Source: Fimbriimonadaceae bacterium (GTDB lineage: Bacteria > Armatimonadota > Fimbriimonadia > Fimbriimonadales > Fimbriimonadaceae). From it: 7,869 bases of DNA. The DNA is taken from positions 1 through 7,869 of the forward strand of contig CANFJD010000128.1 of NCBI GenBank assembly GCA_947447315.1. The letters are read 5' to 3'. Position numbers and translations under genes: made by a program. Position 1 is the first letter of the stretch. Every line of letters starts with the position of its first letter. The notes under the pieces are model-generated. The model was given only the letters and a program-made list of their open reading frames with translations, was not told the origin of the DNA and made no database searches. Below are positions 1 to 4,979 of this stretch, one piece after another.

Positions 1-447
1 AACTTGCCAGAGCGGTTCGAACTGGAATATACGGGCGAAGACGGGAAGCCGCACCGCCCGATCATGATCCACCGCGCCCCGTTTGGATCGCTTGAGCGGA
101 TGATCGGACTGTTGACGGAGCAATACGCCGGCGCATTTCCGCTATGGATGGCACCGGTGCAGGTACAGATTCTGCCGATCGCGGACCGTCATAACGAAGC
201 CGCGGAAGCGCTTCGGGTCCGCTTGATGGATGAAGTCTACGACTCGCGTCCCATCCGGGTAGCGGTTGACGATCGCCGCGAAACGCTCGGCAAGAAGATC
301 CGCGAGGCTCAGTTGCAGAAGGTGCCTTTCATGCTCATCATGGGCGATAACGACATTGAGAACGGCACGGTTGGCGTGCGATCACGCGAGAAGGGCGACC
401 TCGGCGCGATGACCGTAGAGCAGTTCCTGGCTCAGTTGGAAGGCTAA
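1..447 (+). CDS. thrS: threonyl-tRNA synthetase, C-terminal part (5' end outside window)
   Basis: This enzyme charges tRNA-Thr with threonine in the cytoplasm. The visible 148 residues open in the class II catalytic core. Motif 3 is seen as HRAPFGSLERMIGLL with its conserved arginine, followed by the family-typical stretch EQYAGAFPLWMAPVQ. From about residue 55 to the end is the anticodon-binding domain (HGTP_anticodon fold), with the recognisable pieces VQILPIADRHNEAA, DDRRETLGKKIREAQ and KVPFMLIMGDND. The frame is open from base 1, so the gene is truncated only by the window edge; the TTG at position 4 is not a real start. It ends with TAA at 445-447, four bases before a long palindrome. 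The next gene converges on it from the other strand. The match to ThrS is clear from motif order and the C-terminal domain; HisRS and ProRS share the fold but not this linker sequence. Confidence 0.96.
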   Translation, partial: NLPERFELEYTGEDGKPHRPIMIHRAPFGSLERMIGLLTEQYAGAFPLWMAPVQVQILPIADRHNEAAEALRVRLMDEVYDSRPIRVAVDDRRETLGKKIREAQLQKVPFMLIMGDNDIENGTVGVRSREKGDLGAMTVEQFLAQLEG

Positions 448-450
448 ATT

Positions 451-484
451 GAATAAGGGTTGCCAAATTTGGCAACCCTTATTC
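451..484. terminator. bidirectional terminator palindrome between thrS and the lipoprotein gene
   Basis: This is a perfect 34-bp palindrome with 17-bp arms (451-467 and 468-484). In RNA it folds into a GGGTTGCC/GGCAACCC stem capped by an AAATTT loop, flanked by AATA and TTATT tails. It sits exactly between two converging genes: 3 nt after the thrS stop and 6 nt before the end of the minus-strand lipoprotein gene. The symmetry lets it act on either strand. The U-tract is short and interrupted in both directions (TTATTCTG on +, TTATTCAATTTA on -), so termination strength is an inference. Confidence 0.78.
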
Positions 485-490
485 TGAGAA

Positions 491-673
491 CTATTCGGAA
501 CCTTGCGACTTGGTGGAGGCTTCTCCTTCCTTGTCGGCTTTGCTCTTCATCGGTCCATTGTAGTAGCCCGGAGCATCAACTTTCTGATGGGGATCGACAT
601 CCTTGGGTTCGCAACCGATCCCAAAAATGCCCACCAAAAGAATGGGAATTGCGAGTAAGAATTTCCGATTCAT
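491..673 (-). CDS. small lipoprotein, 60 aa, function unknown
   Basis: The N-terminus is a classic lipoprotein signal: basic MNRK, then a hydrophobic stretch from about residue 5 to 19 (LLAIPILLVGIFGIG), then Cys21 in the lipobox-like context FGIGC. Signal peptidase II would leave a mature peptide of only 40 residues, hydrophilic and rich in Lys, Glu, Ser and Asp, with the segment DAPGYYNGPMKSK in the middle. Asp does not follow the Cys, so retention by the +2 rule is not indicated; the topology in this phylum is unknown to me. The ATG start has no obvious Shine-Dalgarno sequence. The gene lies 51 nt downstream of pseudopilin 1 on the same strand and a structured hairpin occupies that gap. 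I do not recognise a family. The clear signal peptide and good placement between a terminator and a gene make it likely real. Confidence 0.72.
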   Translation of the reverse strand: MNRKFLLAIPILLVGIFGIGCEPKDVDPHQKVDAPGYYNGPMKSKADKEGEASTKSQGSE

Positions 674-684
674 AAGCGTTAAGC

Positions 685-716
685 TGCCCCGAAAGGTTAT
701 TCACCATTCCGGGGCA
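685..716 (-). other. intercistronic stem-loop between pseudopilin 1 and the lipoprotein gene
   Basis: An imperfect inverted repeat: TGCCCC/GGGGCA (685-690 with 711-716), then GAA/TTC, an A-A mismatch and GGT/ACC around a TATTC loop, with one bulged C. That gives 12 base pairs in total. It begins 9 nt past the pseudopilin 1 stop codon. No U-run follows on the minus strand, so a simple intrinsic terminator is unlikely. An mRNA-stabilising or attenuating hairpin fits better, but this is inference. Confidence 0.5.
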
Positions 717-724
717 AGTGGTTC

Positions 725-1603
725 TTAGCGGTCTACCGTGAAGAACTTCTGGTAGTAGCGACCGGCGCTGTCCACATCCAGGTATCGCTGGCTGTTACCC
801 TTCACGAACTTGACGTGGCTGTCCAAGAATGCGATGTTGCCGCCGCCCTTGTACATGGATGCCGATTCGCATCCGATGGAGGTGCCAAAGCCCTTGCTGG
901 CCAGGGTTCCGGTGAAGCCGTCGGTAACCAGTGCGGTTCGAGCAACTTCGTTAACCGTGCCCAGATTCATCGTGGAGTTTCGATCGGCGCGACCGTTGGT
1001 CGGCGTGCCGGGCAGGTAGCTACCAGCAAAGAAGTAGTCCGGATCGGCCGGGGTTCCTGCGGTGGTTGCCTGCAGACCGGCGTAGCCATAGCCACGGGTG
1101 TTGAACGGCAAGGTGAGACCGAAGTGCGACGCTACGAACTTAACCGGAAGCCAGCCCGAATCCGCCGAAATTGCGCCAGCGCCGTCGCAGTCAGGAAGGT
1201 TAGCCGCAGCAGCCCACTTGGCTTCAGACCAGGTCGGGTTGAACTGGACGCCAGCCGGCGGAACGTAGCCCGGATCAGCACCAGCCGCGACGGTGCTCGG
1301 CCAAATTGGCTTGCCGTTCTTGATGTACGGATCGAACAACATCGGCCAGGAGACGATGTCGGTTCGCTGCCAGGTGCCGTCGGAGGCATCGGCGGCCTTC
1401 ACGAAGTAGGCCGGCAGCGTATCGTCGGAATCCGTGATGTACAGCGTCTGCGCGATTGCGATTTGCTTCTGGTTGCTAAGTACCTGGGTCGCCTTGGCGG
1501 CTTCTTTAGCCTGGGCGAAAACGGGGAAGAGAATAGCCGCTAGAATCGCGATGATCGCGATGACAACTAGCAACTCAATAAGAGTAAAGGCTTTATTGCG
1601 CAT
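725..1603 (-). CDS. type II/IV pseudopilin, H-X9-DG (DUF1559-like) family, copy 1
   Basis: A 292-residue secreted pilin-like protein. Residues 1-5 (MRNKA) form a short leader. Prepilin peptidase should cut before Phe6, giving mature FTLIELL with the conserved Glu at mature position 5 (Glu10). Residues 6-30 are the hydrophobic assembly helix ending in AAILFPVFAQAK. The rest is a soluble domain rich in Gly, Ala and Tyr. Near the C-terminus the family's H-X9-DG motif is degenerate: Tyr251 replaces His and Ser262 replaces Gly (GGGNIAFLDSHVK). The start is the ATG at 1603. A frame-compatible TTG at 1621 would place the GGAGG ribosome site inside the coding region and has none upstream. GGAGG (1615-1619) lies 11 nt before the chosen ATG, a rather long spacing. 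No secretion or pilus assembly gene is in the window, so the machine it joins is unknown. Confidence 0.9.
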   Translation of the reverse strand: MRNKAFTLIELLVVIAIIAILAAILFPVFAQAKEAAKATQVLSNQKQIAIAQTLYITDSDDTLPAYFVKAADASDGTWQRTDIVSWPMLFDPYIKNGKPIWPSTVAAGADPGYVPPAGVQFNPTWSEAKWAAAANLPDCDGAGAISADSGWLPVKFVASHFGLTLPFNTRGYGYAGLQATTAGTPADPDYFFAGSYLPGTPTNGRADRNSTMNLGTVNEVARTALVTDGFTGTLASKGFGTSIGCESASMYKGGGNIAFLDSHVKFVKGNSQRYLDVDSAGRYYQKFFTVDR

Positions 1604-1643
1604 AAGATAGCTCGCCTCCAAATTGGAGGTGAGCTATCTTATG
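1601..1643. repeat. 43-bp near-perfect palindrome covering the RBS and start codon of pseudopilin 1
   Basis: Arms 1601-1621 and 1623-1643 are 21 nt each and match at 20 of 21 positions around a single central base (1622). The only mismatch is 1614/1630, which is a G-U wobble in + strand RNA and a C-A mismatch in - strand RNA. The left arm holds the pseudopilin 1 start codon and GGAGG in minus orientation. The right arm therefore carries a mirror-image GGAGG and ATG on the + strand. In a minus-strand transcript starting upstream, both the ribosome site and the start codon would be fully paired. On the + strand the hairpin is followed directly by TTAGTTTTTT. Confidence 0.85.
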
Positions 1644-1664
1644 TTAGTTTTTTCACCTGAGCAA
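1636..1664 (-). promoter_or_regulatory. possible promoter for pseudopilin 1
   Basis: On the minus strand a weak -35-like TTGCTC (1659-1664) is separated by 17 nt from a -10-like TAAGAT (1636-1641, 4 of 6 matches to TATAAT). Transcription would begin near 1629, inside the palindrome, so the message would start around ACCTCC and could still pair with GGAGG. Promoter consensus in this phylum is not known to me. This is a guess by analogy with sigma-70. Confidence 0.25.
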
Positions 1665-1866
1665 TAGTAGATGTTAATATTGCGTTAAAGTGCGCACATG
1701 GGGCTACAGTCCCGGCGGATATACAGCCGATGACGTAAATCATCACGGTTCGCTTGAGAAACTTATCGCTATCGATTCGGCGAGAAACCCCCAGTTGATG
1801 CACAAATTATTGAGTTTTTTGTTTGTATACCTTCGGGCGGGAGAATTATGCAGTGCCCGAGAGAGA
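1644..1866. other. 223-bp spacer between the two pseudopilin genes
   Basis: No open frame with coding character is visible. The stretch is more AT-rich than its neighbours near 1640-1690 and 1800-1830. It holds the possible pseudopilin 1 promoter at one end and a small hairpin (1833-1860) after the pseudopilin 2 stop at the other. A GATGA/TCATC inverted repeat with a 6-nt loop lies at 1729-1744. I looked for a cyclic-di-GMP riboswitch, which often precedes pilin genes, and did not see its conserved core. Confidence 0.5.
1833..1860 (-). terminator. weak candidate hairpin after pseudopilin 2
   Basis: TCGGGC (1833-1838) and GCCCGA (1855-1860) form a 6-bp stem with a 16-nt loop, starting 6 nt beyond the pseudopilin 2 stop codon on the minus strand. 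The sequence after it is A-rich rather than U-rich, so it would be a poor intrinsic terminator. Confidence 0.25.
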
Positions 1867-2763
1867 CTAATTCGGCCACTTTGTCAGCGGGGCAAAGGCT
1901 CCGGAAAGCACGAGGTCGATGAACTGCTTGCATCCCATGTCGGGAAGCGGCAGCCCAAGGTTTGCCGGTCGTACCGTGGTGGTATCCGTGAGGCAGAAAA
2001 GTTGGCTCACCTCATCGGCTTTGGCTGGTACGGCGATGTAACCGGCCCCCTTGGGATTAGCCCCGGGGTTGAAGGTGTATCCCTGCATCTTCATGGATTT
2101 CGCGTGTCCGTCTAGGAAACTAAAATTGAAGCTGCCGCCGTGACGAAGAGCGGAGTTTCGTTGGGGGCCATCGTAGTGAGTAAGGATGGATCCGATTGCG
2201 GAAATGGTGTACCGACGCCCGTTGTAGGTGTCGCCAAAAGAGGCAATTTGGGCTGGACTCTCGGCTGCCGTAGCGCTGACGCCCGGTAGGTAGCTCTCTC
2301 CCGGGCTAAGGGTGACTTCCGCCCCCACCAAGGCTCCGCCCGCCCATATTCCGAATCCCCAGTTGTAGCCGTAGCCGATGCATCGAGACTGGTCTTCAGT
2401 TTTTGGTTTGTAATAACCCTCAGGAGTATTGGAGTTATCGCACGCTTCGCTATTGCCAGCGGGAACGTTCTTCTGCCACACCGGGGAGAAGAAGACATCC
2501 ATATTCTTCAGGTAGGGCTGGAACGATTGGTATATATCAACCGATTTGCCGCCCGTGTAGTAGGTCGTTGGCGTGGTGTCGTCTGCGTCTCCCATGTAAA
2601 GGTGCATCGCGGTCCCGATTTGCTTGACATTGCTCAAACTCTGAGACTTTTTCGCCGCCGCTTTCGCCTGGGCAAAAACGGGGAAGAGAATGGCAGCAAG
2701 AATGGCAATGATGGCAATGACCACCAAAAGTTCAATGAGAGTGAATCCCGCGCGTATTCGCAT
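1867..2763 (-). CDS. type II/IV pseudopilin, H-X9-DG (DUF1559-like) family, copy 2
   Basis: A 298-residue paralogue of the pseudopilin downstream. The leader MRIRAG ends in the canonical Gly before Phe7, followed by FTLIELL (Glu11 is mature position 5) and the assembly helix to about residue 31, ending in LFPVFAQAK. The H-X9-DG motif is intact: His208, nine residues, then Asp218-Gly219 (GGSFNFSFLDGHAK). About 80 further residues follow, longer than I expect after this motif, including FNPGANPKGAGY and two Cys (257, 278). Start choice: the ATG at 2763 gives a normal six-residue leader. A TTG at 2781 in the same frame would add six residues, and neither has a strong Shine-Dalgarno site. The gene follows the alkyltransferase-like gene by about 60 nt. 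The two pseudopilins share nucleotide-level similarity only across the N-terminal helix and differ in the soluble domain, so they are not recent duplicates. Confidence 0.9.
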   Translation of the reverse strand: MRIRAGFTLIELLVVIAIIAILAAILFPVFAQAKAAAKKSQSLSNVKQIGTAMHLYMGDADDTTPTTYYTGGKSVDIYQSFQPYLKNMDVFFSPVWQKNVPAGNSEACDNSNTPEGYYKPKTEDQSRCIGYGYNWGFGIWAGGALVGAEVTLSPGESYLPGVSATAAESPAQIASFGDTYNGRRYTISAIGSILTHYDGPQRNSALRHGGSFNFSFLDGHAKSMKMQGYTFNPGANPKGAGYIAVPAKADEVSQLFCLTDTTTVRPANLGLPLPDMGCKQFIDLVLSGAFAPLTKWPN

Positions 2764-2823
2764 GGCTTCAGCATTGTTCAACAGAATTAAGGAAAGCCCA
2801 AAGATGCGTTATGAGCCCGTTAA

Positions 2824-3135
2824 TTACGCAAGATCTCGGATCAAGTATTCCGCCGGAACCGTATCGTCCGCAATCGGGATCCCTTCTTGCCGCAAAAGAT
2901 CTCTCTGTAGCGCGCCAATCTCTGGGCTTCTGAGAAACGAACTGAGGTATCCGTCACGTCGAACGACGCGCCACCACGCCGCTCCTTCGCCAAAATTCGC
3001 GAGAAGTCTGCCCACCGCCCGTCCGGTCTGACGGGGGACCATATGGTCCCCCACGTCCCCGTAACTCATCGCATTGCCAACCGGAATCTGCTGAGTCACC
3101 CGATGCAACTCAGTGATCACCTCGCGATTGGTCAT
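2824..3135 (-). CDS. alkyltransferase-like protein (ATL, MGMT family without acceptor Cys)
   Basis: A 103-residue DNA-binding domain of the O6-alkylguanine-DNA alkyltransferase superfamily. Family members of this type bind O6-alkylguanine, flip the base and hand the site to nucleotide excision repair rather than removing the alkyl group. Visible landmarks: QQIPVGNAMSYGDVG with Tyr25 in the helix-turn-helix start, GRAVGRLLA with Arg39 as the probable arginine finger that fills the flipped-base gap, and the active-site strip AAWWRVVRRDG (residues 52-62). The usual PCHRV reads AWWRV, so the alkyl acceptor Cys is Trp54. The conserved His is also replaced, by Trp55. The C-terminal LLRQEGI is typical. 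The length is normal for stand-alone ATLs such as E. coli YbaZ or Thermus TTHA1564, and there is no N-terminal MGMT domain. It lies 33 nt after sepF on the same strand. No Shine-Dalgarno site is evident. Confidence 0.9.
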   Translation of the reverse strand: MTNREVITELHRVTQQIPVGNAMSYGDVGDHMVPRQTGRAVGRLLANFGEGAAWWRVVRRDGYLSSFLRSPEIGALQRDLLRQEGIPIADDTVPAEYLIRDLA

Positions 3136-3168
3136 TTCAGCGGTATCGGAAATGAATCCGTTCGGCTA

Positions 3169-3597
3169 TTAGTTGTTGACCGAGCTGGATTTTTCGGTCG
3201 GTGGCACGGGTTGCAGGTGAGCAGTGGCCGGTACGAAAAGAATCACGTTATTTGTGATCGGTTCCATCGTTCCTTCCATCGCGTAGTTGACTCCGGCCAG
3301 GAAGTTGATGACGTCTCGCTTTTCGCTGTCCGGCGTGTTCTCCAGGTTCACAATCTGCTGTTCGCCCACTTTCATGCCGTTGGCAACCTGGGCGGCGTCC
3401 GTCAGGTTGTTCACCTGCGTGCGGAGCGTGACAATGTACCGGTAGTCGGGCCGTACCGACGAGCCCATTCCGGCGGTGGGAGCGGACTTAGGCGGCATGG
3501 AGTTCTCCGGCTCGTCGAGATCTTCCGGGGTTCCGGTGAACCAATCTTTCATGCGGCCAAAAAAGCCGGCGCGCTCTTCGGTGTTTGCTGTTGCCAT
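3169..3597 (-). CDS. sepF: cell division protein SepF
   Basis: SepF binds the FtsZ C-terminus, forms rings and ties the Z-ring to the membrane. The 142 residues have the usual plan. An N-terminal amphipathic segment (GFFGRMKDWF, residues 11-20) should be the membrane anchor; it is set in by ten residues, whereas the helix normally begins at residue 1. An acidic, Pro-rich linker runs to about 50. The folded SepF domain (residues 52-124) contains IVTLRTQVNNLTDAAQVA, QQIVNLENTP, RDVINFLAGVNYAMEG and NNVILFVPA. Gly109 corresponds to the glycine important for the dimer interface in Bacillus, by approximate alignment. A short Pro/Ser-rich tail ends the protein. The ATG is preceded by AGGGAAGAA at about 5 nt, a fair ribosome site. 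Its position just after yggS matches the ylmE-ylmF order in Gram-positive division clusters, which supports the call. Confidence 0.93.
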   Translation of the reverse strand: MATANTEERAGFFGRMKDWFTGTPEDLDEPENSMPPKSAPTAGMGSSVRPDYRYIVTLRTQVNNLTDAAQVANGMKVGEQQIVNLENTPDSEKRDVINFLAGVNYAMEGTMEPITNNVILFVPATAHLQPVPPTEKSSSVNN

Positions 3598-3636
3598 TTA
3601 TTCTTCCCTGATTACGGCGGAACTGTGCTGTTGAAA

Positions 3637-4287
3637 CTAACCGCGTTCCCCAAACAGGCTAGTTCCGATTCGGACGTGGGTGGCTCCTTCCTGGATCCCC
3701 ACCTCCAAACTGTCACTCATTCCCATGCTCAGCCAACCATCCAGGCTTGCAGCCGCCACTTCCCGAAAAAACGGGCGAATATCTTCTTGATTGGCAACGG
3801 CAGGACCGACGGTCATCAGACCACGGAAATGAATCCGACTGCATTGTAAAACTAATTCGCGGAAACTAGCAAGGTTTTCTATTAAAATTCCGCTTTTTTG
3901 TGGTTCACGCCCAGAATTTATTTCGATCAATCCCTCGATATCGTGGGATTGATCGGTCAGAGCCTTAATTTGAGAAGTGGCGGAGAGGGTGTGTACGACA
4001 GTAAAGTACTCCGCCATCCGTTTGGCCTTATTGCTTTGGAGATGACCGATAAAATGCCATGTAATGTCCGGGGGGAGAGACTCAATCTTGGGAATTGCTT
4101 CTTGCAATCGATTTTCTCCAAAGTCGCGTTGCCCCAGGTCGTACAAGGCCCTAATCGCATCAACCGGTTGCGTTTTTGAAACGGCGATCAATTTTATGGA
4201 AGAGGGATCTCGGCCAGACGCTTCCGCGGCTTGAGCAATCCGCTCCCTCACTCGAAGCAGGTTTTCGGAGTAATGCACGTGATTCAC
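3637..4287 (-). CDS. yggS: YggS/PLPBP-family pyridoxal phosphate homeostasis protein
   Basis: A single-domain PLP-binding TIM-barrel protein of 216 residues, slightly shorter than the usual 220-235. It is not known to be an enzyme; members buffer and deliver PLP and affect amino-acid and vitamin B6 balance. Lys38 in LIAVSKTQP is the PLP Schiff-base lysine. Other family blocks are FGENRLQEA, WHFIGHLQSNKAK, GLMTVGP and LSMGMSDSLEVGIQEGATHVRIG, the last holding the phosphate-binding residues, ending FGER. The start codon is GTG at 4287. Its first bases overlap the upp stop codon (shared GTGA, 4284-4287), which argues for translational coupling to upp. sepF follows after 39 nt. A striking 32-bp palindrome lies within the coding region at 3924-3955, over the residues around SHDIEGLIE. 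Confidence 0.95.
   Translation of the reverse strand: MNHVHYSENLLRVRERIAQAAEASGRDPSSIKLIAVSKTQPVDAIRALYDLGQRDFGENRLQEAIPKIESLPPDITWHFIGHLQSNKAKRMAEYFTVVHTLSATSQIKALTDQSHDIEGLIEINSGREPQKSGILIENLASFRELVLQCSRIHFRGLMTVGPAVANQEDIRPFFREVAAASLDGWLSMGMSDSLEVGIQEGATHVRIGTSLFGERG
3924..3955. repeat. 32-bp near-perfect palindrome inside yggS
   Basis: The sequence is symmetric about 3939/3940: CGATCAATCCC, one T/T mismatch (3935/3944), then CGAT, mirrored on the other side. Fifteen of 16 possible pairs match. It lies wholly within yggS and encodes part of DQSHDIEGLIE on the minus strand. It could form a cruciform or an mRNA hairpin, or be a binding site for a dimeric regulator. No known operator is recognised. 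Confidence 0.75.
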
Positions 4288-4904
4288 GGGGTCGCATAAA
4301 GGCGATCGCCGAAGTCACCTAGACCGGGGTAAATGTACCGTCGGGGATCGAGGCGTTCGTCCAGGGCCGCGGTGATGATCTCAACATCGGGATGGTTGGC
4401 TTGTAGATGAGCGACGCCTTCGGGGGCGGCGACAACACAGACCATGGAGACGCGGGTTGCTCCGCGCATTTTCATAAATCCAATCGCTTGAGTGGCGGAG
4501 CCACCGGTTGCCAGCATGGGATCCAGGCAGAGGCAGAACTTACCGGCCAGGTCCGGGATTTTGCTGTAGTATCGGCGGGCCACAGCGGTGTCTTCGTTGC
4601 GTTCGAGCCCGATGTAGCCAACCGCCACGTCGGGAAAGAGTTCTACGACGCTCTCGAGCATCCCTAGTCCGGCTCGAAGAACGGGCACCACGGCGAGCGT
4701 CTCCGCCAGTCGCTCGGCACCAGCGGTGCCGAGCGGGGTTTCGACCGTGCCGTGGAGAACCTTTGCATTTCGGGTGGCGTCAAGCACCAAGAGCGTGGTG
4801 AGCGAACGAGTTAGTTGGCGGAATCGGGATGGAGGTGTGTTTTTATCACGGATTTCGGCCAGCAGATGCTTTGCTAACGGGTGTTCCACCACTCGAAGAG
4901 ACAT
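4284..4904 (-). CDS. upp: uracil phosphoribosyltransferase
   Basis: A cytosolic salvage enzyme: uracil + PRPP gives UMP + pyrophosphate. With the ATG at 4904 the product is 206 residues, matching the usual 208 or so, and begins MSLRVVEHPLAKHLL as the family does. Signature parts: VVPVLRAGLGML (73-83), the PRPP-binding loop LDPMLATGGSA (127-137) and the uracil-specific C-terminal PGLGDFGDRLYAT (193-205). An upstream in-frame GTG at 4964 would add 20 residues unlike the family and leave only 15 nt to the divergent glmU start, too little for two promoters. That makes the ATG preferable, although neither start has a strong ribosome site. The stop overlaps the yggS start by 4 nt. Its substrate PRPP is made by prs, in the divergent unit. 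A perfect 11-bp inverted repeat lies inside the gene at 4711-4735. Confidence 0.95.
   Translation of the reverse strand: MSLRVVEHPLAKHLLAEIRDKNTPPSRFRQLTRSLTTLLVLDATRNAKVLHGTVETPLGTAGAERLAETLAVVPVLRAGLGMLESVVELFPDVAVGYIGLERNEDTAVARRYYSKIPDLAGKFCLCLDPMLATGGSATQAIGFMKMRGATRVSMVCVVAAPEGVAHLQANHPDVEIITAALDERLDPRRYIYPGLGDFGDRLYATP
4711..4735. repeat. 25-bp perfect hairpin sequence inside upp
   Basis: CGCTCGGCACC (4711-4721) and GGTGCCGAGCG (4725-4735) are exact reverse complements separated by AGC. The hairpin has 11 mostly GC pairs and a 3-nt loop. On the minus strand it encodes the LGTAGAER region, near residues 58-65 of Upp. It has no U-tract, so it does not resemble a terminator. Confidence 0.7.
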
Positions 4905-4979
4905 AGTCCAGTTTAGACCGCTCGGCTGTGGAATTTTTAGATGAAGAGTGTCCGTTTGCGTCACAATTCCCAGTAGGGC
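4905..4979. promoter_or_regulatory. divergent promoter region between upp and glmU
   Basis: This 75-bp spacer must carry the start signals of both the minus-strand upp-yggS-sepF array and the + strand glmU-prs array, unless glmU is read from elsewhere. An AT-rich core (4931-4942) sits in the middle. A weak minus-strand candidate is TTGTGA (4961-4966) with TCTAAA (4936-4941) at 19-nt spacing. A + strand candidate, TTTAGA (4912-4917) with TTAGAT (4937-4942), is poorer. Overlapping -10 regions would make the two directions compete. Exact elements are uncertain. Confidence 0.4.

Noticed and set aside
815..1543. A 242-codon open frame on the + strand opposite pseudopilin 1
   Set aside because: It lies antisense to a clearly recognised gene, shows no family signature and reads like low-complexity shadow sequence rich in Arg and Gly.
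1644..1866. Possible cyclic-di-GMP riboswitch ahead of pseudopilin 1
   Set aside because: Such switches often precede pilin genes, but the conserved core and tetraloop-receptor elements could not be found on the minus strand.
1690..2115. A 141-codon + strand frame running from the spacer into pseudopilin 2
   Set aside because: Most of it is antisense to pseudopilin 2, and the spacer part has no ribosome site or recognisable protein sequence.
2785..2825. AATTAA/TTAATT inverted repeat between pseudopilin 2 and the alkyltransferase-like gene
   Set aside because: The stem is only AT pairs with a 29-nt loop, so it would not be stable and fits chance.
3178..3199. GACCGA/TCGGTC inverted repeat with a 10-nt loop at the end of sepF
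   Set aside because: A 6-bp stem with this loop is common by chance, and it lies in coding sequence without a U-run after it.
3043..3849. A 268-codon + strand frame across the alkyltransferase-like, sepF and yggS genes
   Set aside because: It is antisense to three genes with strong family motifs, and its translation is rich in His, Arg and Val with no domain.
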